Shown here piece by piece: positions 20,159 through 29,333 of a DNA stretch of 64,000 nucleotides. The first letter of the stretch is position 1, and each line of letters starts with the position of its first letter. The notes below the pieces were generated by a model. The model saw nothing but the letters and a program-made list of their open reading frames with translations. It did not search any database and had not been told where the DNA came from. The DNA comes from Amycolatopsis tolypomycina. GTDB taxonomy: Bacteria > Actinomycetota > Actinomycetes > Mycobacteriales > Pseudonocardiaceae. The stretch lies in NCBI RefSeq assembly GCF_900105945.1, contig NZ_FNSO01000003.1, forward strand, positions 620,001 through 684,000. Direction: 5' to 3'. A program made the position numbers and the translations under genes.

Positions 20159-20923
20159 ATGCCGCACTCGTTCTCGCTGTCACTGGCAGCGGTGGACATC
20201 CTGCTGGAACAGCTCGGTCTCGGCCGCGCGCCGACACCGTTCGAGGTCCCGCACGTGGGGACGACGGTCGAGCAGCGCGCGATGATCCGCGACGCCGTCG
20301 TCCGCGACCTGACCGGCCGCGGGCTGTGGAGCCGAGGCCGCCTCGACCCGGACGCCGAGCTGGCGCTGGCGACGTTCGTCCGCGGCAGCGTGACGATCAG
20401 CGCGGCCGCCGAGCTGGGCGACCGCCACCTGTTCGCGCGGGTGGCGTCCGACGGCCAGTTCGCGGTGCTCGCCCGCCAGGAGGAGAACCTCATCGTCTTC
20501 GAGGAGGTCCGCCCCACGGGCATCGTCCCGGCGATCGTCGACCTCCTCCCGCTGACCCCGGCGGCGCCCGGCCAGTCGGTGACGATTTCGCGGCCGGTCC
20601 AGCAGCCCCGCCACCAGCGCCGCGACGAGGCGTACGACCCGTTCGCCGGCGTAACCGGCCCGCGGTCCCAGAGCGCGGGCGGCGGCCCGCAGGTCCGCAT
20701 GATCGAGCGGGTCTTCCAGGAGCCGAAGAAGCGCGTGGGCCAGTTCACCGCCCAGACCCGCGGCGGCACGCTCCCCCCACTGGCCTGGTTCGACACCCCG
20801 AGCGGCCGCTGGCTGATGTCCTCCCGGTCGGCCGCGGACGGCCAGCGCTGGATCACCTACGCCCCGGCCGACAACGCCCGGCTGGCCCAGCAGCTGTACG
20901 CCCAGCTCGAAGGCCAGTTCTGA
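20159..20923 (+). CDS. EspG-family ESX secretion-associated protein
   Basis: 254 residues. The N terminus (L-A-A-V-D-I-L-L-E-Q-L-G-L-G) and the helix T-V-E-Q-R-A-M-I-R-D-A-V-V-R-D-L match the EspG family, cytosolic chaperones that bind PE/PPE substrates of type VII secretion. GGAAG lies just before the ATG. It is followed by a helical protein, a lipoprotein and a PPE-like protein, so it probably handles the product encoded at 22083. No ESX core genes (EccB/C/D) are in the window. Confidence 0.85.
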   Translation: MPHSFSLSLAAVDILLEQLGLGRAPTPFEVPHVGTTVEQRAMIRDAVVRDLTGRGLWSRGRLDPDAELALATFVRGSVTISAAAELGDRHLFARVASDGQFAVLARQEENLIVFEEVRPTGIVPAIVDLLPLTPAAPGQSVTISRPVQQPRHQRRDEAYDPFAGVTGPRSQSAGGGPQVRMIERVFQEPKKRVGQFTAQTRGGTLPPLAWFDTPSGRWLMSSRSAADGQRWITYAPADNARLAQQLYAQLEGQF

Positions 20924-21052
20924 GCGGTGCGGAACCGGCTGAGCGGCCGGTGCGTCCGAACTGAAGATCGGTGAACGGCCGTGGCGGAGGGTGCCCGGCT
21001 AGTAGACTCCCGGGTGCACACGCACGGGCGAAGCGATTCGGGGTGGAAAGCG

Positions 21053-21499
21053 ATGTTGATTGCCGACGGTGGTGGAGGCTCGGTCAGGGACATCACCAAC
21101 CCGCTTTCGACGGCAAGCATGGGCGCCGCGGTGCAGGCGGTTACCGCCGAGACCCAGAAGCTGGTCGACGCGGCCAAGGGCGGCGGCTTCAAGATCACGC
21201 CGGAGGGCGTCAAACCGCTCCGGGACGCCCTGACCGAGCTGGTCAACGACCTCACCAGCCTCAGGGCCGAGACCTATGCGCTCGACCAGGCGCCCCAGCT
21301 CGGCAGTCACCCGTACGGGCAGACAGTCGCGTCGCACGACCAGAAGAGCGCCACCGAGGCCGAAGGCTCGGCCACGGCCGTGCTGACCCAGCTCCAGCAG
21401 GTCGCGAAACAGGCCGACGAAGCACTGGCGAGGGCTGCGGGCCTGTACAAGGAAACCGAGAGTGGAGCCTTCGCCGCGCTCCAGACCAAGCAGGCCTGA
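21053..21499 (+). CDS. Helical protein of the EspG/PPE-like cluster
   Basis: 148 residues, almost wholly helical, with two long amphipathic helices and a short loop rich in Gly/His/Pro near the middle, similar in size and shape to WXG100-like or PE-like partners but without a clear W-x-G. The ATG at 21053 is preferred because GGTGGAAAG lies just upstream; a GTG at 20981 is possible. It may be the partner of the PPE-like protein two genes on. Inferred from context. Confidence 0.6.
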   Translation: MLIADGGGGSVRDITNPLSTASMGAAVQAVTAETQKLVDAAKGGGFKITPEGVKPLRDALTELVNDLTSLRAETYALDQAPQLGSHPYGQTVASHDQKSATEAEGSATAVLTQLQQVAKQADEALARAAGLYKETESGAFAALQTKQA

Positions 21500-21503
21500 G
21501 GTA

Positions 21504-22073
21504 ATGACAAAACTGTTTTTCGTTCGTGCCGTGCTCCCGCTCGTGGCCGGTGGCGCGCTCCTGGCCGGCTGCACCAGCACGCAGCCGGGAACCGCGTCGC
21601 CCGCTCAGTCCTCTTCGGCGTCCGCCGCGCCCACGGAGAGCTCGTCCGCCGGCGGGAGCGGCACGCAGTCGATCACCGATCCGTGCTCGCTCCTCGAGAT
21701 GAGTGACCTCAGCAGCTACGGCCAGTTCAACCAGCCCGAGAGCAAGACGCTCGGCGGCGCCCGCACGTGCAAGTACCAGAAGAAGATCGCCTCGGCCAGC
21801 GACGCCACCATGGTCATCGGGGTGAACGTCCGCGACGATGCTTCGGTCGACCAGGTGCGGGACACGGGCGGGGGTGTGGCCGACAAGGACATCAACGGCC
21901 GGCGGGCGAAGGAAGCGCCGGACGGGGCCGCGGTGGGATGCACGCTCGGACTGGCCGTCGGTGCTTCGTCGCGGGTGGACGTGGCGGTGCTCCTGGACAG
22001 CTCGTCGAACGAGGCCTGCCAGGTCGCCGAGGCGGTCGCGAAGTCCGTCGAGCCGAAGCTGCCGAAGGGATAG
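21504..22073 (+). CDS. DUF3558 lipoprotein
   Basis: 189 residues. A signal peptide ends in a lipobox L-L-A-G-C with the lipidated Cys at residue 23, followed by a Ser/Ala-rich linker and the DUF3558 domain starting at D-P-C-S-L-L. Two further Cys residues (R-T-C and G-C-T) probably form a disulfide. DUF3558 lipoproteins are frequent near ESX accessory genes in Pseudonocardiaceae. The gene is tightly spaced, 4 bases after the helical protein and 9 before the PPE-like gene. Function unknown. Confidence 0.85.
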   Translation: MTKLFFVRAVLPLVAGGALLAGCTSTQPGTASPAQSSSASAAPTESSSAGGSGTQSITDPCSLLEMSDLSSYGQFNQPESKTLGGARTCKYQKKIASASDATMVIGVNVRDDASVDQVRDTGGGVADKDINGRRAKEAPDGAAVGCTLGLAVGASSRVDVAVLLDSSSNEACQVAEAVAKSVEPKLPKG

Positions 22074-22082
22074 GGGAACCCC

Positions 22083-23564
22083 ATGAGCACGCGACAGAGC
22101 CCGCCGCCGCCGAAGACTCCGGACAAGACGCCCCAGGAAGTCCAGAACATGGCGCCCGCCGAGCGGGATGCCTACCTGCAGCAGAAGGCCGAAGAGGGCG
22201 TCGACCCCAGCAACTGGCTGTTCGGCCCGCTCCAGCAGTGGATGGCGCAGGCCAGGGCGAAGGACCAGGCCCAGCAGATGGGCGACAAGAACGTCGAGGC
22301 GGCCACCAAGGGCCGCGACGTCCAGTACGTCTCGGGGCTGCACGCGCCGAACGCGGACTACAAGGGCACCGACCACACCCAGCTGCAGGCGTTCCTCCAG
22401 AGCAACCTGAACGTCGACCAGGTGTCCGAGGTGTCGACCGCCTACCACCAGGTCCACCAGGTCTTCGACAAGTTCGCCCAGTCGATGAACACCGCCGTCA
22501 ACGCCTCCAAGGGCACCTGGGAAGGCGCCGCGGCCGAGAACGCGCAGCAGTACTTCACCAGCCTGAGCAAGTGGTCCGACGCCAACTCGCAGAACGCCAA
22601 GCTGGCCTCGGAAACCATCTACGACCAGGGGCAGGCCGCCGCCACGGCGAAGAACTCCATGCCTGCGCCCATTCCGTTCAGCTGGACCGACGAGTTCAAG
22701 GGCTGGGCGACCTCGAACCCCTTCAGCCTGCCCGACAACGTCGACAAGTCGCTCCAGAAGCAGAAGGACAGCCAGGCGGCGCACGACGAGGCCGCCGGCG
22801 TCATGTCGACGTACGACAAGAACCTCTACGAGGCCGCCTCCAAGCAGCCTGCCTTTGCGCCGCCGCCGAGTTTCAGCACCGGGGGCGGCAGTGGTGACTC
22901 CGACGGCACCGGTGACCAGAACGGCATCAACCGGCCGTCCGGGGTGAACATGCCCGGCGGCAACTCGGGCACCACGCCCGGTAGCCACGCGCAGGGCTTC
23001 ACGTCCGGGCCGGTCCCGGGCATGGGCGGGCCGGGCGCGCAGATCTCCGGGCCCGGCTCGACCACCGGCGCGGGGCTCATGCCCGCGGGCACGACCACGC
23101 CGTCCGGCTTCACGCCCGGCTCGGTGCCGGCGGCCTCGACGCAGAACCCGAACCAGCAGTTCGGCGGGATGCCGCCGATGAGCCCGATGCCGATGGGCGG
23201 GATGAACCTCGGCGGCGACGAGGCCTACAACTCCAAGGTCGGCAGCGGACGCGGGGGCGGCGGCGGGTTCGGCCCCGGTGGCTCCGGCGCCGGCAACGCG
23301 ACGGGCGCGGGCGCCGCGTCGGGTGCCGCGCGGCCGGGTGGGATCGGGGCCGCGGAAGCCGCCGCGGGACGCGGGATGGGCGGCCTCGGTGCCGGTGCCG
23401 CCGGTCGCGGGGGCATGGGGCCCGGTGGTGGTCTCGGCCGCGGCCAGAAGGGCGAGGGCGACGAGGACACCGAGCACTCGCGGCCGACCTACCTGGTCGA
23501 GGGTGACCCCGACGAGGTCTTCGGCACCGACATGCGCACCGCGCCGCCGGTCATCGGCGAATAG
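22083..23564 (+). CDS. PPE-like / WXG-containing type VII secretion substrate
   Basis: 493 residues. The N-terminal half (about 1-260) is helical and contains W-E-G-A-A-A-E-N-A near residue 141, a W-x-G turn typical of ESX substrates, preceded by a helix with repeated V/F. The second half is a Gly/Pro/Met-rich low-complexity linker. The acidic end R-P-T-Y-L-V-E-G-D-P-D-E-V-F-G resembles the conserved tail of actinomycete PPE-like proteins. Probably exported by a type VII system with the help of the EspG protein encoded upstream. Confidence 0.8.
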   Translation: MSTRQSPPPPKTPDKTPQEVQNMAPAERDAYLQQKAEEGVDPSNWLFGPLQQWMAQARAKDQAQQMGDKNVEAATKGRDVQYVSGLHAPNADYKGTDHTQLQAFLQSNLNVDQVSEVSTAYHQVHQVFDKFAQSMNTAVNASKGTWEGAAAENAQQYFTSLSKWSDANSQNAKLASETIYDQGQAAATAKNSMPAPIPFSWTDEFKGWATSNPFSLPDNVDKSLQKQKDSQAAHDEAAGVMSTYDKNLYEAASKQPAFAPPPSFSTGGGSGDSDGTGDQNGINRPSGVNMPGGNSGTTPGSHAQGFTSGPVPGMGGPGAQISGPGSTTGAGLMPAGTTTPSGFTPGSVPAASTQNPNQQFGGMPPMSPMPMGGMNLGGDEAYNSKVGSGRGGGGGFGPGGSGAGNATGAGAASGAARPGGIGAAEAAAGRGMGGLGAGAAGRGGMGPGGGLGRGQKGEGDEDTEHSRPTYLVEGDPDEVFGTDMRTAPPVIGE

Positions 23565-23571
23565 AACGAAG

Positions 23572-23597
23572 AAGGGGCCCCTGCGAAGGGGCCCCTT
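23572..23597. terminator. Bidirectional terminator between PPE-like gene and glfT1
   Basis: A 10-bp perfect stem (AAGGGGCCCC with GGGGCCCCTT) and a 6-base loop, followed by TTTT on the plus strand. It sits between two convergent stops, 7 bases from one and 1 base from the other. Confidence 0.9.
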
Positions 23598-23598
23598 T

Positions 23599-24510
23599 TC
23601 AGTAGCGGTAGAACTTTTCGGCGCGGCCCTGCCGCACCAGCTTCAGCCATTGCAGGAACGCCTTCGGGTCCCGCTTCACGCCCACGAAGTACAGTCCGAA
23701 CCGGACGATCTCCAGCGCGCCGATCTTCCGCATCCCCGGCTGCGACAGCAGGTACCCGCGGTTGCGGTACGTGTAGTAGCGCTTGACCTCGTTTTCCGGG
23801 TCCTGCGCGTGGAACTTGCCGCCCAGCATCGGCTTGAACTCGTCCGAGCCGTCCGGGTGCAGGTACTTCGTCTTCAGCGACGTGCCGAACGGCAGCCCCG
23901 AGCGGGCCAGCCGCCGGTGCAGCTCGACCTCGTCGCCGCGGAAGAACAGGCGCAGGTCCGGCACGCCGACGACGTCCAAAGTGGACGCACGGAACAGGGC
24001 GCCGTTCATCAGGGACGCGATACCGGGCAGGAAGTCCGCGCCCAGCTCGGACTGCGACCGCTTCCAGGTCAGCCCGCGGCGCAGCGGGAACGCCAGCTTG
24101 TCCGGGGCGTCGATGTTGGACACCACCGGCGAAATCTCCGCCAGGCCCCGCTTTTCCGCTTCCTCCAGCAGGATGGCGAGCACGTTCTCGTCGGCCGGGC
24201 GGCCGTCGTCGTCGGCCAGCCAGATCCAGTCCGCGCCCAGCGACAGCGCGTGCAGCATGCCCAGCGCGAACCCGCCGGCGCCGCCGAGGTTGCGGTGGGA
24301 CGGCAGGTACGTGTGCGGCAGCGGGTAGTTCTCGACGACCTCGCGCGCGGAGTCGTCCGGCCCGTTGTCCACCACGACCAGGTGGTCGACCGGCCGGGTC
24401 TGGGCCGCGATGATCTTCAGTGAGTCCGCGAGCAGCTCGCGCCGGTGCCGCGTGACGACCACACCGACGACAGCGCCGTCGGGCAGCTGCCGGGTCTCGC
24501 TGGTCATCAT
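23599..24510 (-). CDS. glfT1: Galactofuranosyltransferase GlfT1
   Basis: 303 residues, GT2 family. It adds the first galactofuranose residues to the rhamnosyl-GlcNAc linker lipid. The N-terminal strand V-V-G-V-V-V-T, V-V-V-D-N-G, and N-L-G-G-A-G-G-F at about 75-82 are followed by the metal-binding A-D-D-D-G near 98-102 and F-R-G-D-E-V-E-L. Size matches Rv3782. The start (ATGATG) overlaps the wzt stop, so it is the last gene of wzm-wzt-glfT1. Confidence 0.93.
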   Translation of the reverse strand: MMTSETRQLPDGAVVGVVVTRHRRELLADSLKIIAAQTRPVDHLVVVDNGPDDSAREVVENYPLPHTYLPSHRNLGGAGGFALGMLHALSLGADWIWLADDDGRPADENVLAILLEEAEKRGLAEISPVVSNIDAPDKLAFPLRRGLTWKRSQSELGADFLPGIASLMNGALFRASTLDVVGVPDLRLFFRGDEVELHRRLARSGLPFGTSLKTKYLHPDGSDEFKPMLGGKFHAQDPENEVKRYYTYRNRGYLLSQPGMRKIGALEIVRFGLYFVGVKRDPKAFLQWLKLVRQGRAEKFYRY

Positions 24511-25322
24511 TCCCCGCCGTTCGTCGTCGCCACCGGCTCGATGCCCAGGCGCTGCAGCGTTTCCTTGCTCATGTCCTGGAACGGGTCGCGGCCCTTGTAC
24601 CCGGTGAGGACGTCCCGCAGCGAGCCCTGCTGCTTGATGTGCCCCTCGTCCATCCAGAGCGCCGAGTCGCAGAGCTCGAAGAGGAATTCGTCGGCGTGGC
24701 TGGCGAACACCAGGATGCCCGAACGCTTGACCAGGTCCTTGAGGCGGTCGCGCGCCTTGTTGAGGAACGCCGCGTCGACCGCGCCGATGCCCTCGTCGAG
24801 GATGAGGATCTCCGGGTCGATCGACGTGACGACACCCAGCGCCAGCCGCACGCGCATACCGGTGGAGTACGTCCGCAGCGGCATCTTCAGGTAGTCGCCG
24901 AGCTCGGTGAACTCCGCGATGTCGTCGACCCGCTTCTCCATCTCCTTCGCGGTCATGCCGAGGAAGAGGCCGCGGATGATGATGTTCTCTTCGCCGGAGA
25001 TCTCCGGGTCCATGCCGACGCCGAGGTCGAAGACCGGCGCGATCTTGCCATCGATCCGGGCCGACCCGCGGGTCGGCTCGTAGATCCCGGCGAGCAGCCG
25101 CAGCAGCGTGGACTTGCCGGCACCGTTGTGCCCGACCAGGCCGACGCGGTCACCCTCGCGGAGGTTCAGGGTCACGTCGTGCAGGGCCTCGATGATCGGC
25201 ACCTTGGTGTCGGTGCCGATCTTGCCGCCGACCTTGCCGAGGACCTTCTTCTTCATCGACCGGGTCTTCGCGTCGAAGATCGGGAAGTCGACGAAGGCGT
25301 TCTGGACGTCAATGCTGACCAT
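24507..25322 (-). CDS. wzt: ABC transporter ATPase for galactan lipid export (Wzt-like, Rv3781)
   Basis: 271 residues. Walker A G-H-N-G-A-G-K-S-T, signature Y-S-T-G-M-R-V-R-L and Walker B I-L-I-L-D-E-G-I are all present, plus the switch His in A-S-H. The S-T-G-M variation of the signature is typical of polysaccharide exporters of the O-antigen/teichoic acid group. It has no C-terminal carbohydrate-binding domain. It energises transfer of the lipid-linked galactan across the membrane with the Wzm permease 6 bases upstream. Confidence 0.93.
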   Translation of the reverse strand: MVSIDVQNAFVDFPIFDAKTRSMKKKVLGKVGGKIGTDTKVPIIEALHDVTLNLREGDRVGLVGHNGAGKSTLLRLLAGIYEPTRGSARIDGKIAPVFDLGVGMDPEISGEENIIIRGLFLGMTAKEMEKRVDDIAEFTELGDYLKMPLRTYSTGMRVRLALGVVTSIDPEILILDEGIGAVDAAFLNKARDRLKDLVKRSGILVFASHADEFLFELCDSALWMDEGHIKQQGSLRDVLTGYKGRDPFQDMSKETLQRLGIEPVATTNGGE

Positions 25323-25328
25323 TTTGTG

Positions 25329-26282
25329 TCACACCCAGTAGGAGACGCGGGCACGGTAGTTGCGCATCGCGACGAGCGCGAGCGCCCAGCCGACGACGGT
25401 GATGGAGCCGACCACGATCCAGTTGCCGGGGGTGAACGACTGGCCGATCAGCGGCGCCCGGACCACCTGCATGAAGTGGTACAGCGGGTTCGCCTGGATG
25501 ATCGGGAGCACCCAGGAAATGCCCGACCGCACCCCGCCGCCCATCAGCTGGTCGACCGGCCACACGATCGGCGTGCCGTAGAAGAGCAGCTGGATCAGCG
25601 AGTTGATGACCTGCGGGATGTCGCGGAAGCGGGTCGAGATGATGCCCAGCAGCAGCGTCACCCAGCCCGCGTTCAGCGCGAGCAGGAAGAAGCCCGGGAT
25701 AGCCAGCAGGATGTTCCAGCTCAGGCCGGGGTGGCAGTACAGGCCCGCGTGGCAGAGGCCGTCCGGCGAGCCCAGCGAGTACTGGTTGTCCAGCGCCGAG
25801 AAGAAGATCACGAGGATCACGACGTAGACGATCATGTTGTGCGCCAGCAGCAGCGTCTGCCGCCACACCGTGCGCAGCATGTACACGCTCAGTGGTGCCG
25901 GGAGCTGCTTGATCAGCCCCTCGTTGGAGATGAACGTCTCCATGCCCTCGGCGAGGCAGCCGCTGATGAAGCCCCACAGGATGAACCCGGTGGACAGGTA
26001 GGGCAGGAACACCTCGATCGGCGCGTTGAACAGCTGCGAGTACAGCAGCCCGAGCCCGAGCGCGATGACGGCCTGGCTGATGGTGATCCAGAAGGGCCCG
26101 ATCACCGAGCGGCGGTAGCGCTGCTTGATGTCCTGCCAGCCGAGGTGACCCCAGAGCTCGCGGGCGCGGAAACCGGCCTTGATGTCGGCGAAGGCACGCG
26201 AGAACGTCTTGCTGTCCGACGCCGGCGGAGCGGGCGTCGCCACGGGGGAGTCTGCGGCCTGAACCGTGCTGGTGGCATGCAC
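25329..26282 (-). CDS. wzm: ABC-2 type permease for galactan lipid export (Wzm-like, Rv3783)
   Basis: 317 residues with six membrane helices after a soluble N terminus of about 60. The L-W-G-H-L-G-W-Q-D-I-K-Q-R-Y-R-R-S segment is the conserved amphipathic entry of O-antigen/teichoic-acid exporters, and F-R-D-I-P-Q-V-I is the coupling loop. GTG at 26282 is the only start that fits; no strong ribosome binding site is visible. First gene of wzm-wzt-glfT1, divergent from neuB with 129 bases between. Confidence 0.92.
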   Translation of the reverse strand: MHATSTVQAADSPVATPAPPASDSKTFSRAFADIKAGFRARELWGHLGWQDIKQRYRRSVIGPFWITISQAVIALGLGLLYSQLFNAPIEVFLPYLSTGFILWGFISGCLAEGMETFISNEGLIKQLPAPLSVYMLRTVWRQTLLLAHNMIVYVVILVIFFSALDNQYSLGSPDGLCHAGLYCHPGLSWNILLAIPGFFLLALNAGWVTLLLGIISTRFRDIPQVINSLIQLLFYGTPIVWPVDQLMGGGVRSGISWVLPIIQANPLYHFMQVVRAPLIGQSFTPGNWIVVGSITVVGWALALVAMRNYRARVSYWV

Positions 26283-26411
26283 GTGGACGAGGGTACCGAT
26301 GGGATCCGCGGCACCCTGGGCAGGGCACTGGCGTCGGGCGGGACCAGGCCCGGCGGCCCACGGGATAAGGTCGGGGACGGACCGCAGCCACGCAGCGACC
26401 CGGAGGTCTCC

Positions 26412-27437
26412 ATGTTCATGCTCGGCGAGCACCCGGTCGGTGCCGACCACCCCCCTCTCGTGATCGCCGAGATCGGGATCAACCACGAAGGCGACCCCAA
26501 GAAGGCGCACAAGATGGTCGACGACGCCGCGGACGCCGGCGTCCAGGTCGTCAAGATCCAGACCCACGTGGTCGACGACGAGATGATCCCGAACGACGTC
26601 GTGCCCGGCAACGCCGACGAGCCGATCTGGGACATGATGAACCGCGTCGCGCTCACCGCCGAGGACGAGCGCGAGATCAAGGCGCACGCCGAGGAGCGCG
26701 GGCTCGTCTTCCTGTCGACGCCGTTCTCGCGCGCCGCCGCCGACCGCCTGGCCGAGCTGGGGGTCGAGGGCTTCAAGATCGGCTCGGGGGAGTGCAACAA
26801 CTACCCGCTGATCCGCCACGTGGCCTCGTTCGGCAAGCCGGTCATCCTCTCGACCGGGATGAACGACATCGCGTCCATCACCCCGGCCGTCGAGATCCTG
26901 CGGGCCGCGGGGGTCGGGTTCGCCCTGCTGCACTGCACGTCGCTGTACCCGACGCCGCCGGAGCAGGTGCGGCTCGGCGCGATCGCGGAGCTGCACGCCG
27001 CGTTCCCGGACGCCGAACTCGGGCTTTCCGACCACACCACCACGATCTACCCGTGCCTGGGCGCGGTCGCGCTCGGCGCTTCGGTGCTCGAGCGGCACTT
27101 CACGTCGGACATGAGCTGGCCGGGCCCGGACATCCCGGTCTCGTCGACCCCCGCCGAGTTCAAGCAGCTCGTCGAGGGCTCGCGGCTGATCCACGCCTCG
27201 CGCGGCGGGTCGAAGCAGATCCTGGCCGAGGAACAGCCGACGATCGACTTCGCCTACGCCTGCGTCGTCACCACCAAGGACGTCGCCGAGGGTGAGGCCC
27301 TGACCACGGACAACATCTGGGTCAAGCGCCCGGGCACCGGCGAGATCAAGGCGAAGGACTACGACAGCCTGCTCGGCCGCACCGTCAGCAAGGCGCTGCC
27401 GGCGAACACGCAGGTGAGCTGGGCGGACCTTGGCTGA
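26412..27437 (+). CDS. neuB: N-acetylneuraminate (nonulosonate) synthase
   Basis: 341 residues. It would condense phosphoenolpyruvate with ManNAc (or a related 6-carbon sugar) to form a nine-carbon nonulosonic acid. The NeuB barrel is clear: I-A-E-I-G-I-N-H-E-G at about 18-27, K-I-Q-T-H, F-L-S-T-P-F-S, I-G-S-G-E-C-N-N, L-S-T-G-M, L-H-C-T-S-L-Y-P and E-R-H-F-T. The last 65 residues form a SAF/antifreeze-like lid. GGAGG lies 5 bases before the ATG. It overlaps neuC by 8 bases. Confidence 0.93.
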   Translation: MFMLGEHPVGADHPPLVIAEIGINHEGDPKKAHKMVDDAADAGVQVVKIQTHVVDDEMIPNDVVPGNADEPIWDMMNRVALTAEDEREIKAHAEERGLVFLSTPFSRAAADRLAELGVEGFKIGSGECNNYPLIRHVASFGKPVILSTGMNDIASITPAVEILRAAGVGFALLHCTSLYPTPPEQVRLGAIAELHAAFPDAELGLSDHTTTIYPCLGAVALGASVLERHFTSDMSWPGPDIPVSSTPAEFKQLVEGSRLIHASRGGSKQILAEEQPTIDFAYACVVTTKDVAEGEALTTDNIWVKRPGTGEIKAKDYDSLLGRTVSKALPANTQVSWADLG

Positions 27438-28560
27438 GACCGGGCGGCGTGAGGTCCTCTTCCTCACCGGGACCCGCGCCGACTTCGGGAAGCTGCGGGA
27501 CGTCATGCTCGCCGTGCAGCAGAGCTCGGTGCTGTCCGCCCGCATCGTCGTCACCGGCATGCACATGCTGCGCAGCTACGGCTACACGGTGCGCGAGATC
27601 GAGCTGGCCGGCCTGCAGCGGCTGCACCTCATCCCGAACCAGATCGAGGACGAGCCGATGGCGCTCGTGCTGGCCAACACCGTCCAGGCGCTGGCCAGGC
27701 TGGTGCACGAGGAGCAGCCCGCCGCGATCGTCGTGCACGGCGACCGGGTGGAGGCCCTCGCCGGCGCGATCGTCGGCTCGCTGGCGAACGTGCGGGTCGT
27801 CCACATCGAGGGCGGCGAGGTCAGCGGCACGATCGACGACGTCATCCGGCACTCGCTGTCGAAGCACGCCCACGTGCACCTGGTCGCCAACGAGACGGCC
27901 AGGCGTCGTCTCCTGCAGCTCGGCGAGGAGGAGGACCGGATCTTCGTCGTGGGCAGTCCCGAGGTGGACGTCCTGACGTCGGCGCGGCTGCCCGACCTCG
28001 ACGAGGTCCGGCGCCACTACGAGATCCCGTTCACCGACTACGGCCTGCTGGCCCTGCACCCGGTGACGACCGAGCGCGACCAGAACCGGCGCAACGCGGC
28101 GGCCGTCGTCGACGCGGTGCTCACCGAGGGCAACTGGGTGGTCATCGACCCGAACAACGACGAAGGCTGCCGCGAGATCAGGAGCGAGCTCGACCGGCTC
28201 GAAGGCCCGCGGTTCGTGCGGCTGCCGTCGATGCGGTTCGAGTACTTCGTCACGTTGATGAAGAACGCGGCCGTCGTGCTGGGCAACTCGAGCGCCGGCG
28301 TGCGCGAGGCGCCCGTGCTGGGCACGCCGTCGGTCACCGTCGGCACCCGGCAGCGCAACCGGGCGATGGCGCCCAGCGTGCTGTCGGTCGAGCCCACCGC
28401 CGAAGCCGTCACGGCCGGGATCGGCAAGGCCCGCGCCATGGGCCGCTGCGAGCCGCACACCGAGTTCGGCGAGCCGGGCGCGCACCGCCGGATCATCGAC
28501 CTCCTCGAAGGCGAGGAGATCTGGCGGCCCTCGCTGTACAAGGCCTTCGTGGACCGCTAA
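27430..28560 (+). CDS. neuC: UDP-GlcNAc 2-epimerase (hydrolysing), NeuC type
   Basis: 376 residues, GT-B-like fold. The N terminus V-L-F-L-T-G-T-R-A-D-F-G-K-L is diagnostic of hydrolysing 2-epimerases making ManNAc for sialic-type acids. V-V-H-G-D-R-V-E at about 100, H-I-E-G-G-E-V-S-G-T-I-D-D near 122 and G-N-S-S-A-G-V-R-E-A near 291 are the UDP-sugar and catalytic motifs. A TTG start inside the end of neuB gives tight translational coupling. No dehydratase/aminotransferase pair for legionaminic acid is nearby, so ManNAc is the simplest product. Confidence 0.9.
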   Translation: MAETGRREVLFLTGTRADFGKLRDVMLAVQQSSVLSARIVVTGMHMLRSYGYTVREIELAGLQRLHLIPNQIEDEPMALVLANTVQALARLVHEEQPAAIVVHGDRVEALAGAIVGSLANVRVVHIEGGEVSGTIDDVIRHSLSKHAHVHLVANETARRRLLQLGEEEDRIFVVGSPEVDVLTSARLPDLDEVRRHYEIPFTDYGLLALHPVTTERDQNRRNAAAVVDAVLTEGNWVVIDPNNDEGCREIRSELDRLEGPRFVRLPSMRFEYFVTLMKNAAVVLGNSSAGVREAPVLGTPSVTVGTRQRNRAMAPSVLSVEPTAEAVTAGIGKARAMGRCEPHTEFGEPGAHRRIIDLLEGEEIWRPSLYKAFVDR

Positions 28561-29231
28561 CCGGCCGCGTGCTGCTCGGCGAGGACGAGGTCCGCGGCCG
28601 AATCGATGTCGATCGCGCGCTCGACCGGCACGAACTGGGGCCGCACCTCGGGGATGAAGAACCGCTCGTGGCGGCGGAGGTCGCCGGCGCGGACGAGGTA
28701 GATGCCGCCGGTGGGCCGCAGCACGACCGGCAGCGTCTGCCGGGGGGCTTCGAGGTCGGCCCAGTCGCGGACCGGGGCGATCCCGCCGTCCGGTGTCTCC
28801 AGGCACACCTTCAGCGGGTGGTGCTCGGTGGCGCGGCACATCTGCACGACCGAGCCGGTGGGCCGGTCCGCGTGGATGTCGAGGCACTCGGCGACGTCCC
28901 CGGCCGTGCGCAGCGGCGAAGTGGGCTGGAGCAGCAGGACGAGCGTCGAATCGGGGACGCCGAGCGTGTCGATCGCGTGGGTGACCGCGGGCAGGGTCCG
29001 GCTCGTCGCGTCCGCGAGGTGGGCGGGCCGCCGGACGGTCCGGGCACCTTCGGCCTCGGCCGCGGCGGCGATCTCGGCGTCGTCCGTGGTGACGACGACG
29101 TCCGCGATCCCGGCCGTGACGGCCGTGTGCACGGTGTGCGCGACCAGCGGACGGCCCCGGAAGAGCGCCAGGTTCTTGCCCGGCAGCCCGACGGAGCCGC
29201 CCCTCGCCGGGACGATGGCCAGCGCGGTCAC
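28557..29231 (-). CDS. neuA: CMP-nonulosonate (CMP-sialic acid) cytidylyltransferase
   Basis: 224 residues. It would activate the nonulosonic acid with CTP. The nucleotide-binding loop I-V-P-A-R-G-G-S-V-G-L-P-G-K-N-L is at the N terminus; V-V-T-T-D-D, L-L-Q-P-T-S-P-L-R and the metal-binding I-D-I-D-S near 210 follow. The GTG at 29231 has AAGGGG upstream. The gene faces neuB-neuC and shares four bases of stop with neuC. It is divergent from the GT29 gene. Confidence 0.93.
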   Translation of the reverse strand: MTALAIVPARGGSVGLPGKNLALFRGRPLVAHTVHTAVTAGIADVVVTTDDAEIAAAAEAEGARTVRRPAHLADATSRTLPAVTHAIDTLGVPDSTLVLLLQPTSPLRTAGDVAECLDIHADRPTGSVVQMCRATEHHPLKVCLETPDGGIAPVRDWADLEAPRQTLPVVLRPTGGIYLVRAGDLRRHERFFIPEVRPQFVPVERAIDIDSAADLVLAEQHAAG

Positions 29232-29333
29232 AGAGGACCCCTTCCGGGTAACGACAGTGGTCTGTCGGCTATTGTCCGTCTGCTCGGCTGCCCCCTGACG
29301 GCGGCCCCGGACACCGTTGCCAATGGGGGAGCG

